Assembly (NCBI GenBank): GCA_003667865.1
Contig: CP033051.1
Span: 259,501 to 323,500, forward strand
Direction of reading: 5' to 3'
DNA: 64,000 bases
Source of the DNA: Rossellomorea marisflavi
Lineage (GTDB): Bacteria; Bacillota; Bacilli; Bacillales; Bacillaceae_B
Shown: in pieces, positions 15,907 through 24,022 of the stretch
Numbering within the stretch: the stretch's first letter is position 1
How the letters are laid out: the number at the start of each line of letters is the position of its first letter
Notes under the pieces: model-generated
Seen by the model: the letters and a program-made list of their open reading frames with translations, nothing else
Databases searched by the model: none
What the model was told of the DNA's origin: nothing
Made by a program: the position numbers and the translations under genes

Positions 15907-16392
15907 ATGATGAATTTATCAGAAGAAACAGCGCGAAAATGGTTACATGAGCGTGGAGTAGAAGTAAAAGATCTTGCTGAACTTGTAATGTTTTTACAAC
16001 AAAAATACCACCCCAATTTAACTCTTGACACGTGTGTTGAACATGTCGAGAAAGTTCTTTCTAAAAGAGAGGTCCAAAATGCAATCCTAACCGGTATTCA
16101 ATTGGATCGTTTAGCAGAAAAGAAAATGCTTGAGGAACCACTTCAATCGATTCTTGAAGTTGATGAAGGTTTGTATGGGGTAGATGAAATTCTTGCCTTC
16201 TCTATTGTGAATGTATATGGCTCAATCGGATTTACAAACTACGGATACATTGATAAATTAAAGCCAGGAATACTGGAAAAATTAAATGATAAATCGTCAG
16301 GACTATGCCATACATTTCTAGATGACATTGTAGGTGCAATTGCAGCAGCAGCTTCAAGCCGATTGGCACATAGTGCAGCTGGAGAAAGCTAA
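15907..16392 (+). CDS. yutG: YutG, phosphatidylglycerophosphatase A-related protein
   Basis: A 161-aa soluble protein of the PgpA/YutG family (YutG-like, without transmembrane helices). The conserved C-terminal HTFLDDIVGAIAAAASSR carries the acidic pair expected for metal binding. Whether it dephosphorylates phosphatidylglycerophosphate here is unproven. The start is ATG at 15907 or 15910 after AGGTGAT. It is followed by a terminator and a repeat. Confidence 0.85.
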   Translation: MMNLSEETARKWLHERGVEVKDLAELVMFLQQKYHPNLTLDTCVEHVEKVLSKREVQNAILTGIQLDRLAEKKMLEEPLQSILEVDEGLYGVDEILAFSIVNVYGSIGFTNYGYIDKLKPGILEKLNDKSSGLCHTFLDDIVGAIAAAASSRLAHSAAGES

Positions 16393-16433
16393 AATAACTC
16401 TTTTTGAAAATATTCGATTTTGAAATGCATACG

Positions 16434-16467
16434 ATGGCATAGGTATTGACCTATGCCTTTTCTTTGT
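16434..16467 (+). terminator. Terminator of yutG
   Basis: GGCATAGGT, loop ATTG, ACCTATGCC, then TTTTCTTT. Confidence 0.9.
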
Positions 16468-16486
16468 GGTTAATAAAAAACGTGGC

Positions 16487-16663
16487 GGACATTTATTCCT
16501 TTATTATGAGTAAAAACATAGATTATGAGGTACTAGTGGACATCTGTTCCGTTATTTAACAAAAATGGAGTACATCAACTGAAATTTTCACTAAATAGCG
16601 GAATAAATGTCCACAAAACCAACAAATTGAACGCTTTTTGGGTAAATAGCGGAATAAATGTCC
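16487..16663. repeat. Single GGACATTTATTCC F-F-R-R repeat unit
   Basis: GGACATTTATTCC (16487), GGACATCTGTTCC, then two reverse copies GGAATAAATGTCC, the last at 16651. Same design as the tandem array at 5405. Confidence 0.9.
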
Positions 16664-16707
16664 GCGAAGATATTGGTCATAGTCTGACCTTACACTTTTC
16701 TAATAAC

Positions 16708-17481
16708 CTACAAGTAATAAATTTCCCATTCACCCAAATGAGTTGCTGTATAAGTAGGCTGGACTGTCTTCGTTTGTAATATCTCTTTCGTTGTAACACC
16801 TGTATGTACGAGTAATGTGTCTAGTCCTGCATGAATTCCTGCTAAAATATCTGTATCATAGTTGTCCCCCACCATCAATGTGTCTTCTTTTGCGACACCA
16901 AGAACCTGTAAGGCTTGCTCCATGATGATGGACTCTGGCTTGCCAATAAAGATGGGTTCTGTCCCTGTTGATACACGAATAACTGACGTAAGAGCCCCAT
17001 TCCCCGGTAGAAATCCTCTTTCTGTTGGGATTGCGATGTCTCCGTTCGTTGACACAAACGTAGCACCATTACGAACATGTAGACAGGCTTGTGCTAATTT
17101 TTCATACGTAATGTTACGATCAATTCCAATAACGACAAAATCAGGATTCTCGTCAACTAATTGAATGCCCTGCTCCTCTAGTGCCGATAAAATTCCTTCT
17201 TCGCCAATGACATAGGCTGTTGCACCTTTTTTCTGGCTAGCAACATATAGTGCTGTTGCCATTGAAGTTGTGAATACTTGCTCTGGGGTTGCCGGGACCT
17301 CTAGTGATACTAGTTTTTCTGCCACCTGATCTGGCCTTTTTGATGAGTTATTTGTTACAAAAAGGTATGGAATGTTTTTTTCTTTCAGCCGTTTTACAAA
17401 GTGAAGTCCTTCTTCGATTCGTTCCTTGCCCCGGTACATCGTGCCGTCTAAGTCTATTAGGTATCCTTTGTATTCTTTCAT
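16708..17481 (-). CDS. yutF: HAD-IIA phosphatase YutF (NagD/AraL type)
   Basis: A 257-aa haloacid-dehalogenase phosphatase with a C2 cap. The nucleophile motif is LIDLDGTMYRG (Asp at about 8 and 10), motif II is FVTNNSSK, and motif IV is MVGDNYDTDI. It dephosphorylates small phosphorylated metabolites; the substrate is not certain. The start is ATG at 17481 after AGGAGGTG, because the longer frame runs back into a dispersed repeat. Confidence 0.9.
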   Translation of the reverse strand: MKEYKGYLIDLDGTMYRGKERIEEGLHFVKRLKEKNIPYLFVTNNSSKRPDQVAEKLVSLEVPATPEQVFTTSMATALYVASQKKGATAYVIGEEGILSALEEQGIQLVDENPDFVVIGIDRNITYEKLAQACLHVRNGATFVSTNGDIAIPTERGFLPGNGALTSVIRVSTGTEPIFIGKPESIIMEQALQVLGVAKEDTLMVGDNYDTDILAGIHAGLDTLLVHTGVTTKEILQTKTVQPTYTATHLGEWEIYYL

Positions 17482-17517
17482 TTCACACCTCCTGAAGTGG
17501 TTTGGGTTATGTAATGG

Positions 17518-17645
17518 GCCGTTGTTCTTCGCTACAGGCACTTACTTTCCATGTGGTGAGCCTCCTCGTCGCTTTGCTCCTGAGGGGTCTCACCTGACCC
17601 ACTAGTCCCATAGGAGTCAAGCACCTTCCACTCCAAGCAACTCCG
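17518..17645. repeat. Dispersed GC-rich Bacillus repeat, simple form (copy A1)
   Basis: About 130 bp running from CCGTTG through GTGAGCCTCCTC and GGAGTCAAGCACCTTCC to CAAGCAACTC. It is imperfectly self-complementary and has no ORF. Other copies are at 20316, 33516, 43583, 45832 and 62923. Confidence 0.9.
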
Positions 17646-17734
17646 GAATTAATCTGTAATGACCTAATACAAAACATCTAGTATTCCTTCTATAAATCCA
17701 ATACATTAGTTCTATAAAAGAAGTGCAAAGTAAA

Positions 17735-18172
17735 CTAGTTTCTAAACGCCGAAACGGGTCCTAGTTCATTTGTTAAGTAGTCACGTACGTGCTTCGGAAA
17801 TTGTTCCACAGATTCTTTTGATGAAGCTAACACTTGAAGTACCTCTTTAATTTTCACTTCCGTATACTCTTGTACAAGTGGTTTTCTAAGGGCCACAAGG
17901 TCTTTTAGGTCCTTACTCATTTCCTCAGTAATAACCTTCTCGTCTAGCATAATGTCAATAATGTCTTCATAACTTCCAGGGTCCCTCATGATAAAACCGT
18001 CAATCATGGCATTTCCTACATCAAGAATTGATTCAATAACCGTATGAGCAATTCTTTCTAAAGCAAGGATTTCAAATTTAGTTTCCCATGTATTCTTTTC
18101 TTCTAACGTTTTAAGATGTACTTCCATGTATTGAAGGATTTCTTCAATCTTTTCTCGGTCTACAAAATACAT
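17735..18172 (-). CDS. yutE: YutE, DUF86/HepT-like protein
   Basis: A 145-aa all-helical protein matching B. subtilis YutE. DUF86 includes HepT toxins with an Rx4-6HxY catalytic motif. Here the equivalent stretch is RKPLVQEY, so the histidine is missing, and no MNT-type nucleotidyltransferase partner is nearby. It is therefore unlikely to be an active toxin. The start is ATG at 18172 after GAGGTG. Confidence 0.85.
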   Translation of the reverse strand: MYFVDREKIEEILQYMEVHLKTLEEKNTWETKFEILALERIAHTVIESILDVGNAMIDGFIMRDPGSYEDIIDIMLDEKVITEEMSKDLKDLVALRKPLVQEYTEVKIKEVLQVLASSKESVEQFPKHVRDYLTNELGPVSAFRN

Positions 18173-18437
18173 TCTGCTCACCTCTCTTATCTCGGTTCAT
18201 TTTATCATATAACTCACTAGAAAAGGAAAACATGCAGTCCTCACTAGAAAAGGCTCTTCATCGTTTGTTATGATATAGAACGTATAGCTTTTATAACTAG
18301 TACCAATCCATGTTTGCCTTTTAGAAATCGGTTATTTTCAAATATATTTTTTCTCAACCTTTCACTTTTTTCAATGATTACTATTAGTTTTACCCAATTC
18401 ATCTACCAAAACCCAATATGTAAAAGGAGTGTTTTAA

Positions 18438-18707
18438 TTGACAGAAAGATTTTATTTATATAATGATCTTGAAGAGTCAAAAACCCGATTTGTAAGCTTT
18501 ATGGGTGAACATCAACGATATGATTTAGCTATAGTGCAAACAGATCGGTATTACGGAAAGCATCTTGTATTAAATTTGCTTGGAAATCACTTTGCGATTT
18601 TAGGAAGAGATGATCTTGATGAGCCTGGCTATATTGAAAGTGTCTATAAGCTATCCAAAGAAGAAGCAGATGAGCTCCGTGAATTTTTATATGAGATCAT
18701 TATGTAA
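18438..18707 (+). CDS. DUF3055 family protein
   Basis: An 89-aa soluble protein whose sequence (RFVSFMGEHQRYDLAIVQTDRYYGK) fits the Bacillus DUF3055 family; function unknown. The start is TTG at 18438 after AAAAGGAG. The hairpin at 18731-18760 follows it closely and serves also as the ribosome-binding region of the next gene. Confidence 0.75.
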   Translation: MTERFYLYNDLEESKTRFVSFMGEHQRYDLAIVQTDRYYGKHLVLNLLGNHFAILGRDDLDEPGYIESVYKLSKEEADELREFLYEIIM

Positions 18708-18730
18708 GGAAAAGAATGAATTTATATAAC

Positions 18731-18767
18731 CCTCCACATACTATAGACAAGTTGTGGAGGTGTTTTT
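18731..18767 (+). terminator. Terminator whose 3' arm is the next gene's ribosome binding site
   Basis: CCTCCACA (18731-18738) pairs with TGTGGAGG (18753-18760) and is followed by GTTTTTT. The GGAGG is the Shine-Dalgarno sequence for the ATG at 18769, so the fold would both end the upstream transcript and hide the site. Confidence 0.6.
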
Positions 18768-18768
18768 T

Positions 18769-19074
18769 ATGAAAGATAATCCAAACCGCGATAAAGAGGA
18801 AGAAGTTTACACAGATTTTTCAAATGTAGAAACAGGGAGAAACTTTTTAGTCCCTGAGACACTCCCAGAAGGGCCTTACGGGTCACCGAGAGGGAAAGAT
18901 ACTCCAGTCGAAAATAAATCAACTCCTTGGGAAAAGGATCAACGCTATTACAGTGCGTTCAATTATGAAAACAAAACACTTCATCAAGATATTCCAAGAC
19001 AAGATCCTGCATCCCATCCCGTCCATGCTGACCCAGACCGAAACGAAGAACCCCCATATAGTGAAAATAAATAA
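18769..19074 (+). CDS. Small hydrophilic protein, possibly spore-related (DUF3905-like)
   Basis: A 101-aa very hydrophilic protein rich in D, E, N, P and Y, without signal peptide or membrane segment. The composition and motifs such as YGSPRGKDTP resemble small Bacillus proteins of the DUF3905 type, but the assignment is tentative. The start is ATG at 18769, 8 nt after TGGAGG, which is buried in a hairpin. A bidirectional terminator follows. Confidence 0.6.
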   Translation: MKDNPNRDKEEEVYTDFSNVETGRNFLVPETLPEGPYGSPRGKDTPVENKSTPWEKDQRYYSAFNYENKTLHQDIPRQDPASHPVHADPDRNEEPPYSENK

Positions 19075-19078
19075 AAAT

Positions 19079-19110
19079 AGGTCCGTCCCCATAATAGGGA
19101 CGGACCTTTA
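19079..19110. terminator. Bidirectional terminator (GGGACGGACC family)
   Basis: AGGTCCGTCCC, 7-nt loop, GGGACGGACCT with an A/T-rich flank on both sides, placed between convergent genes. Confidence 0.9.
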
Positions 19111-19112
19111 CA

Positions 19113-19385
19113 TTATCGGATTTTCTTAAGTAAGAAGTAAGGACACCCAAAATTACAGTACTCATAAAGGTAATCCTTGTAAGTACTTATTTTCGTATCA
19201 AATGTTGCTTTTTGATTTTGGTCATCTAGAAAGCCCTTTAAACGAAGCTGGCCATAACCCCAATCTCCTAAAATAAAGTCATATTTCTCTAATATGTCAC
19301 TAAAACGCTCCTTGAACGTTTCTTCGTTGAAACCTTCGCGAAAGTCTTCTATAAGCTCGTACTTATTGTTATTAACCGTAATCAT
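19113..19385 (-). CDS. yutD: YutD family protein (DUF1027)
   Basis: A 90-aa protein of the DUF1027/YutD family, with the C-terminal CNFGCPYFLLKK motif (two cysteines). It is conserved in Bacillus next to yutC and lipA; function unknown. The start is ATG at 19385, 8 nt after GAGG; the GTG at 19394 overlaps that site. Confidence 0.85.
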   Translation of the reverse strand: MITVNNNKYELIEDFREGFNEETFKERFSDILEKYDFILGDWGYGQLRLKGFLDDQNQKATFDTKISTYKDYLYEYCNFGCPYFLLKKIR

Positions 19386-19490
19386 TACCTTCACCTCACT
19401 ATGTCCTATTTCTCATTATAACGGATTGTCCAGTAATTACTAAGTAGAAAAAATAAAAAAGTAGCCACTCTAATATATGAGGAGGTGTTT

Positions 19491-20258
19491 ATGTTGAGGA
19501 AAAAATGGCTCTCAACAACGATTCTATCCTTCGCAGTTATTGGGTCTGCTTGTACAGGGGACTTTGCCGGTACTGGTGAGGAGCTCTATCATGAAAATGG
19601 AAATACGATAAATGTTAGTGACCGTAATGAACTTTACAACAAGAATCTAGAGACAGATGTTCAAAATCGTGGTCAGGAATTTGGGTATGTACGCCATCAA
19701 AAGAGCCCAATTGAAGGTCGTACAATGTCAAATGAGGATCTGTATTCGATTAACCGTGAACAAGTTGCAGATTCTATCTCAAAAATGAGTGTTGACCTTC
19801 CTGATGTTTCCGACGTTGCTACACTCGTTACGGATGAAGAGGTATTGGTTTCGTATGTTACGGATGAAACAGACGAAGATGGTCGTTTTGAAGTAGCGGA
19901 CCAAGTAAAGAAGACAGCTCTTTCTGTTGTTCCTCGTTGGTATCATGTGTACGTAACAGATGATCCACAGCTTATGAAAGATGTTGAGAATTTAGCTTCT
20001 ATGGATACAAACATGGCCAATGTAAATCGTGCCATTGATGATACGGTAAAGCTAATGCTTCAGGATTCTCCTCAGGGTCGTAAGGTTGATGCTGGAGAAA
20101 ATGCAAATGGTGAAATGATTGACGAGAAATACAATATGGATGATGATGATGTGCATCAGTCTGGTCAGGCTAGACAGAAACGCATTGATAATACCAATCA
20201 TGGGAAAGAAATGGATTATAACTTGAATATGAATGGAAATGAAGGATTGAACGATTAG
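19491..20258 (+). CDS. yutC: YhcN/YlaJ family sporulation lipoprotein (YutC)
   Basis: A 255-aa lipoprotein. A positively charged N-terminus and hydrophobic stretch end in lipobox VIGSAC with Cys21, so it is anchored to the outer face of a membrane. The central region (residues 90-190, KTALSVVPRWYHVYVTDD) is the YhcN/YlaJ domain found in spore membrane proteins. The tail is rich in N, D and M. The start is ATG at 19491 after GAGGAGG. It is a homologue of B. subtilis YutC. Confidence 0.85.
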   Translation: MLRKKWLSTTILSFAVIGSACTGDFAGTGEELYHENGNTINVSDRNELYNKNLETDVQNRGQEFGYVRHQKSPIEGRTMSNEDLYSINREQVADSISKMSVDLPDVSDVATLVTDEEVLVSYVTDETDEDGRFEVADQVKKTALSVVPRWYHVYVTDDPQLMKDVENLASMDTNMANVNRAIDDTVKLMLQDSPQGRKVDAGENANGEMIDEKYNMDDDDVHQSGQARQKRIDNTNHGKEMDYNLNMNGNEGLND

Positions 20259-20264
20259 TTTTTT

Positions 20265-20296
20265 TAGGAGCTGACATTTGTCGGCTCCTATTTTTG
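20265..20296 (+). terminator. Terminator of yutC
   Basis: AGGAGCTGAC, loop, GTCGGCTCCT, then ATTTTTG. Confidence 0.88.
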
Positions 20297-20315
20297 AATT
20301 TAATCTTCATATTAG

Positions 20316-20450
20316 ACCGTTGCTTTCCACTCCAGGTGCTTGCTTTCCTCGGGGCGAGAGATGAGCCTCCTCTTTGCTTCGCTCATGCGGGGTCTCATCT
20401 GTCTCGCAATTCCCGAAGGAGTCAAGCACCTTCCGTTCCAAGCAACTCTT
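20316..20450. repeat. Dispersed GC-rich Bacillus repeat, simple form (copy A2)
   Basis: About 135 bp with the same CTCCAGGTGCTTGCTTTCC opening, GAGCCTCCTC centre and GGAGTCAAGCACCTTCC ending as the other copies. Confidence 0.9.
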
Positions 20451-20525
20451 CAGTCTAAGAAAATTCCCTTTTGTACTTTCTCGATATAACTAATTTGAGT
20501 CGACTAATTTCTTCTATACTTAATA

Positions 20526-20558
20526 ATAAAAAGCTGACCAATATGGGTCAGCTTTCCT
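20526..20558 (-). terminator. Terminator of lipA (GCTGACC family)
   Basis: Minus strand AAAGCTGACCCATATTGG pairs internally as AGCTGACC/GGTCAGCT and is followed by TTTTTA. Confidence 0.88.
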
Positions 20559-20563
20559 ATATA

Positions 20564-21490
20564 TTATGCATTTTGTTTTTGTTCTAGTTCTGCTTCGCCT
20601 AGTTCTTGACGTTTTTTAGCTGCTGCGTTAACTTGCTCGTCAGCATGGTATGAAGAACGTACTAGTGGACCTGCTTCACAGTGGCTGAAGCCTTTAGACA
20701 TGGCAATTTCACGTAGCTCTGCAAATTCATCTGGGTGGTAGTATTTTTGAACTTTTAAGTGTTTTTTCGTTGGTTGTAGATATTGACCTAATGTCACGAT
20801 ATCTACGTCATGTGCACGAAGATCATCAAACGTTTCAATGATTTCTTCTTTAGTCTCACCCAATCCAACCATAATACTTGATTTTGTTGGAATTTCAGGT
20901 TGTAGTTCTTTAGCTCTGCGTAGGAATTCAAGGGTACGATCGTATGTTGCTCGCGCACGAACTCTTGGAGTCAAACGGCGAACGGTTTCTATATTGTAGT
21001 TTAGAATGTCTGGTTTAGCGTCCATAAGCGTTTTTATATTGTCAAATACCCCACCCATGTCAGATGGTAGTACTTCTATAGATGTAAAAGGACTTTTGCG
21101 TCGGATTGCTCTAACTGTTTCAGCAAATACAGCAGAACCTCCATCTTTAAGGTCGTCACGAGCAACTGCCGTGATAACAACATGCTTTAAGTTCATAAGT
21201 TGTACAGAATCAGCTACTCTTTCTGGCTCAGCTAGATCTAATTCATTAGGAAGACCTGTTTTAACTGCACAGAAACGACAAGCACGTGTACAAATATCAC
21301 CTAAAATCATGAACGTTGCAGTACGACGAGTTCCCCAGCACTCATGAATATTTGGACATTTTGCTTCTTCACATACTGTGTGAAGATTTTTTTCACGCAT
21401 CATTTTCTTTAAGCCAACGTAGTTCTCGTTAGTATTTAATTTGATTTTGAGCCATTCAGGCTTTCTTTGGTATTCTTCTTTTTTACTCAT
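20564..21490 (-). CDS. lipA: Lipoyl synthase
   Basis: A 308-aa radical SAM enzyme that inserts two sulfurs into protein-bound octanoyl groups. The auxiliary cluster cysteines lie in [13 protein letters not shown] (about residues 34-45) and the radical SAM CxxxCxxC is CTRACRFC (about 62-69). The C-terminal RSSYHAD motif supplies the serine ligand. The GcvH lipoyl carrier (46231) and the Fe-S assembly genes are in the same window. It is monocistronic and divergent from lytH. The 343-bp gap upstream shows no other gene. Confidence 0.97.
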   Translation of the reverse strand: MSKKEEYQRKPEWLKIKLNTNENYVGLKKMMREKNLHTVCEEAKCPNIHECWGTRRTATFMILGDICTRACRFCAVKTGLPNELDLAEPERVADSVQLMNLKHVVITAVARDDLKDGGSAVFAETVRAIRRKSPFTSIEVLPSDMGGVFDNIKTLMDAKPDILNYNIETVRRLTPRVRARATYDRTLEFLRRAKELQPEIPTKSSIMVGLGETKEEIIETFDDLRAHDVDIVTLGQYLQPTKKHLKVQKYYHPDEFAELREIAMSKGFSHCEAGPLVRSSYHADEQVNAAAKKRQELGEAELEQKQNA

Positions 21491-21833
21491 ACTCTCATCT
21501 CCAATCTGTTATTTATACATTCGCGAGACAAAGAGCGAAACTTATATTTCGATCATTCTTTATGTAAGGCTTTTCAAAAAGATAGTAGTACCTTTTATAC
21601 AAAAATGCCTCAAAATTCTATTGAAATACGTGTCCCTACCTTTGTACGAAAGAAAACTATCTGTGCGAAAATAACCAATGTAACAATGGCTGGAATATAC
21701 TTCTTTTGTCACTTTATCATACTAAAAATGTTTAAACAAGCTTCAGATTTTGGATTACCAATTATTGATATAATTGAAACTTCCCTTTCGTTACACAATA
21801 ATTGTATGACCTGAGAAATGGAGGTTTAAGCTC

Positions 21834-22841
21834 GTGTTAAAAAAGCATTTTGTACTATTTCTTGTTATAACTTCTTTCCTTTTCATCCCTACTATTGTGA
21901 AGGGAGAGTCAAAAACACTCTCAGATGAAGAGGTAAATGAACAAAGAATGGCATTATTTAAAAAGACAGAAGCTGTAACCAATATCCCATGGTATTACTT
22001 AGCCGCTGTCGATCAATATGAAAGAAGCTTACGGTTTGCTAGAAAGGATCGTGAAAAACCAACCTCGGCCATCTCATTATATTTTGAGCAGGATCAATGG
22101 GCAGGAAAATTAAATCCTAATCCTGAAGATACAAATGCCAAAACAATTGCACTATATGATGGTTTTGGTAAAGATGGAAATGGGGACGGTAAAGCGGACC
22201 TAACAGATGACGAAGATCGACTGGCAGCATTTGCTGATTTTGTTCTCGGGTTTGGTGTAGATAAAGACCACTTCAAACTGGCGCTATGGGATTACTATAA
22301 GCGAGACAAAACAGTAGGCATTATAATGGGGAAAGCTAACATTTATAAAAAGTATGGCACACTACAACTTAATGATAAATCGTTCCCATTACCACTTGGA
22401 TATAATTACAGCTATAAGAACACATGGGGAGATGCCCGTGGCTGGGGTGGTCGAAGAATCCATGAAGGTACAGACATATTTGCAAACTACGGAGTACCTG
22501 TTCGAGCTACATCCTATGGGATTGTTGAAATGAAAGGGTGGAATCGCTTCGGTGGCTGGCGTGTAGGAATACGAGACATTAACAATACGTATCATTACTT
22601 TGCACACCTTAGTGGATTTGCTAAAGGTTTAGAGATCGGGCAAGTAGTTGAACCCGGAATGATGATCGGTGGCGTTGGAAGCACAGGCTATGGGCCACCA
22701 GGTACATCAGGTAAATTCCCACCCCACCTACATTACGGAATGTACAAAGACAACGGTATTACCGAATGGTCCTTTGACCCATTCCCACACTTAAAATCCT
22801 GGGAAAGATCGGACCGAGTGAAACGGAAAAAGAATCGTTAA
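21834..22841 (+). CDS. lytH: Spore cortex-maturation L-Ala-D-Glu endopeptidase LytH (M23 family)
   Basis: A 335-aa secreted peptidase. A signal peptide covers about residues 1-25. The M23/LytM metal-binding motifs are HEGTDIFA (HxxxD) and HLHYG near the C-terminus. In B. subtilis LytH (YunA) trims cortex peptidoglycan side chains to L-alanine late in sporulation; the same role is inferred here. The start is GTG at 21834 after GGAGG. A CATACTAAA near 21719 resembles a SigK -10 element. Confidence 0.9.
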   Translation: MLKKHFVLFLVITSFLFIPTIVKGESKTLSDEEVNEQRMALFKKTEAVTNIPWYYLAAVDQYERSLRFARKDREKPTSAISLYFEQDQWAGKLNPNPEDTNAKTIALYDGFGKDGNGDGKADLTDDEDRLAAFADFVLGFGVDKDHFKLALWDYYKRDKTVGIIMGKANIYKKYGTLQLNDKSFPLPLGYNYSYKNTWGDARGWGGRRIHEGTDIFANYGVPVRATSYGIVEMKGWNRFGGWRVGIRDINNTYHYFAHLSGFAKGLEIGQVVEPGMMIGGVGSTGYGPPGTSGKFPPHLHYGMYKDNGITEWSFDPFPHLKSWERSDRVKRKKNR

Positions 22842-22848
22842 TGAATAG

Positions 22849-22891
22849 AGAGTGCCTTAAAGGGACGGACCTCCCTTTTTGGCACTCTTTG
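22849..22891 (+). terminator. Terminator of lytH with GGGACGGACC core
   Basis: AGAGTGCC ... GGCACTCT closes an inner AAGGGA/TCCCTTT stem; a T-rich stretch follows. Confidence 0.88.
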
Positions 22892-23030
22892 TTTATGTTG
22901 AAGGAGTCTTTTTTAACAGTATTCGTTGTTTATTACGTGAAAATATCCAGGTTTTTAATTAATCCGATAATTCTTAGCACCTTGTACCCTTACTAATTCA
23001 AAAAACCACACTAGATTTTCTCCATTAAGG

Positions 23031-23775
23031 TAAACTTGTTCTCTAAAATCGAAAACTTGTTACTCTTCTCGGGAAACTTGTGCATCTACCAGCAAAACTT
23101 GTGCATCTTTTTATGAAACTTGTGCGTTTTACCAAAATTGTATGAACCTACACTTATTTTTAATCCATCCCCTCCAATATGAATTCATAAAAAGAGCAAG
23201 CCTTAATACAACGACTCAGTCTAAACCAATCCTCATACCGCTAAACTTGTGCCCTAAAACCGAAAACTTGTTACTCTTCTTGGAAAACTTGTGCATCTAC
23301 CAGCAAAACTTGTGCATCTTTTTATGAAACTTGTTCGTTTTACCAAAAATTGTATGAACCTACACTTATTTTTAATCCATTCCCTCCAATATGAATTCAT
23401 AAAAAGAGCAAGCCTTTAATACAACGACTCAGTCTAAACCAATCCTCATACCGCTAAACTTGTGCTCTAAAATCGAAAACTTGTTACTCTTCTCGGAAAA
23501 CTTGTGCATCTACCAGCAAAACTTGTGCATCTTTTTATGAAACTTGTGCATTTTACCAAAAATTGTATGAACCTACACTTATTTTAATCCATTCCCTCCA
23601 ATATGAATTCATAAAAAGAGCAAGCCTTTAATACAACGACTCAGTCTAAACCAATCCTCATACCGCTAAACTTGTGCTCTAAAATCGAAAACTTGTTACT
23701 CTTCTCGGAAAACTTGTGCATCTACCAGCAAAACTTGTGCATCTTTTTATGAAACTTGTGCATTTTACCAAAAAT
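23031..23775. repeat. AACTTGTGC repeat array, about 3.5 units of 210-213 bp
   Basis: Higher-order units start near 23031, 23241, 23454 and 23666. Each begins with five AAACTTGTKM motifs spaced about 21 bp apart, all in one orientation, followed by about 110 bp of AT-rich DNA with near-identical sequence between units. No stable ORF. It lies in the 1.07-kb gap between lytH and the MetS/MetP genes; nothing else was recognised there. Confidence 0.95.
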
Positions 23776-23872
23776 TTCATAATCCCACACACCATTTTCC
23801 ACTCAATCCATCCCTACAGAAAAACTACAGCATGCACCAACATCTGTGGAATTTCAATAAAAATTGTAACAA

Positions 23873-23906
23873 AAAGACCTTCAGGGAAAATCCCCGAAGG
23901 TCCATC
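23873..23906 (-). terminator. Terminator of the metP-metS operon
   Basis: Minus strand GGACCTTCGGGGATTTTCCC..., forming GACCTTC/GAAGGTC with an inner stem, followed by TTTTTG. Confidence 0.88.
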
Positions 23907-23913
23907 ATTACTA

Positions 23914-24021
23914 TTATGATTGACTCTTTGATTTTGCAACTGCATTCATAATACTCGCAGCTAGGCCACCCCATAGGATTACAATACCAACAACCATCAT
24001 AAAGATTGCACTACCTGACAT
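23914..24021 (-). CDS. MetS-type small subunit of NSS transporter
   Basis: A 35-aa single-pass membrane peptide (MSGSAIFMMVVGIVILWGG) with a basic C-terminal tail. Its start is one base after the stop of the large transporter subunit, and its AGGAGG site lies inside that gene. This matches the tiny MetS subunit described with MetP methionine/alanine importers. It is too short for most gene finders. Confidence 0.85.
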   Translation of the reverse strand: MSGSAIFMMVVGIVILWGGLAASIMNAVAKSKSQS

Positions 24022-24022
24022 G

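Noticed and set aside
17735-18172. Toxin-antitoxin module
   Set aside because: The HepT-like protein lacks the catalytic histidine and no nucleotidyltransferase gene is adjacent.
21716-21727. SigK promoter of lytH
   Set aside because: CATACTAAA resembles the -10 element, but the -35 is not convincing and the position is over 100 nt upstream, so it is only mentioned in the lytH entry.
21441-21814. Overlapping plus-strand ORFs between lipA and lytH
   Set aside because: They start inside lipA on the opposite strand, have no good ribosome binding site and do not resemble proteins; the gap is more likely promoter DNA.
23031-23775. CRISPR array
   Set aside because: The 21-bp motif is short and degenerate, the intervening sequences are repeated from unit to unit rather than unique, and there are no cas genes.
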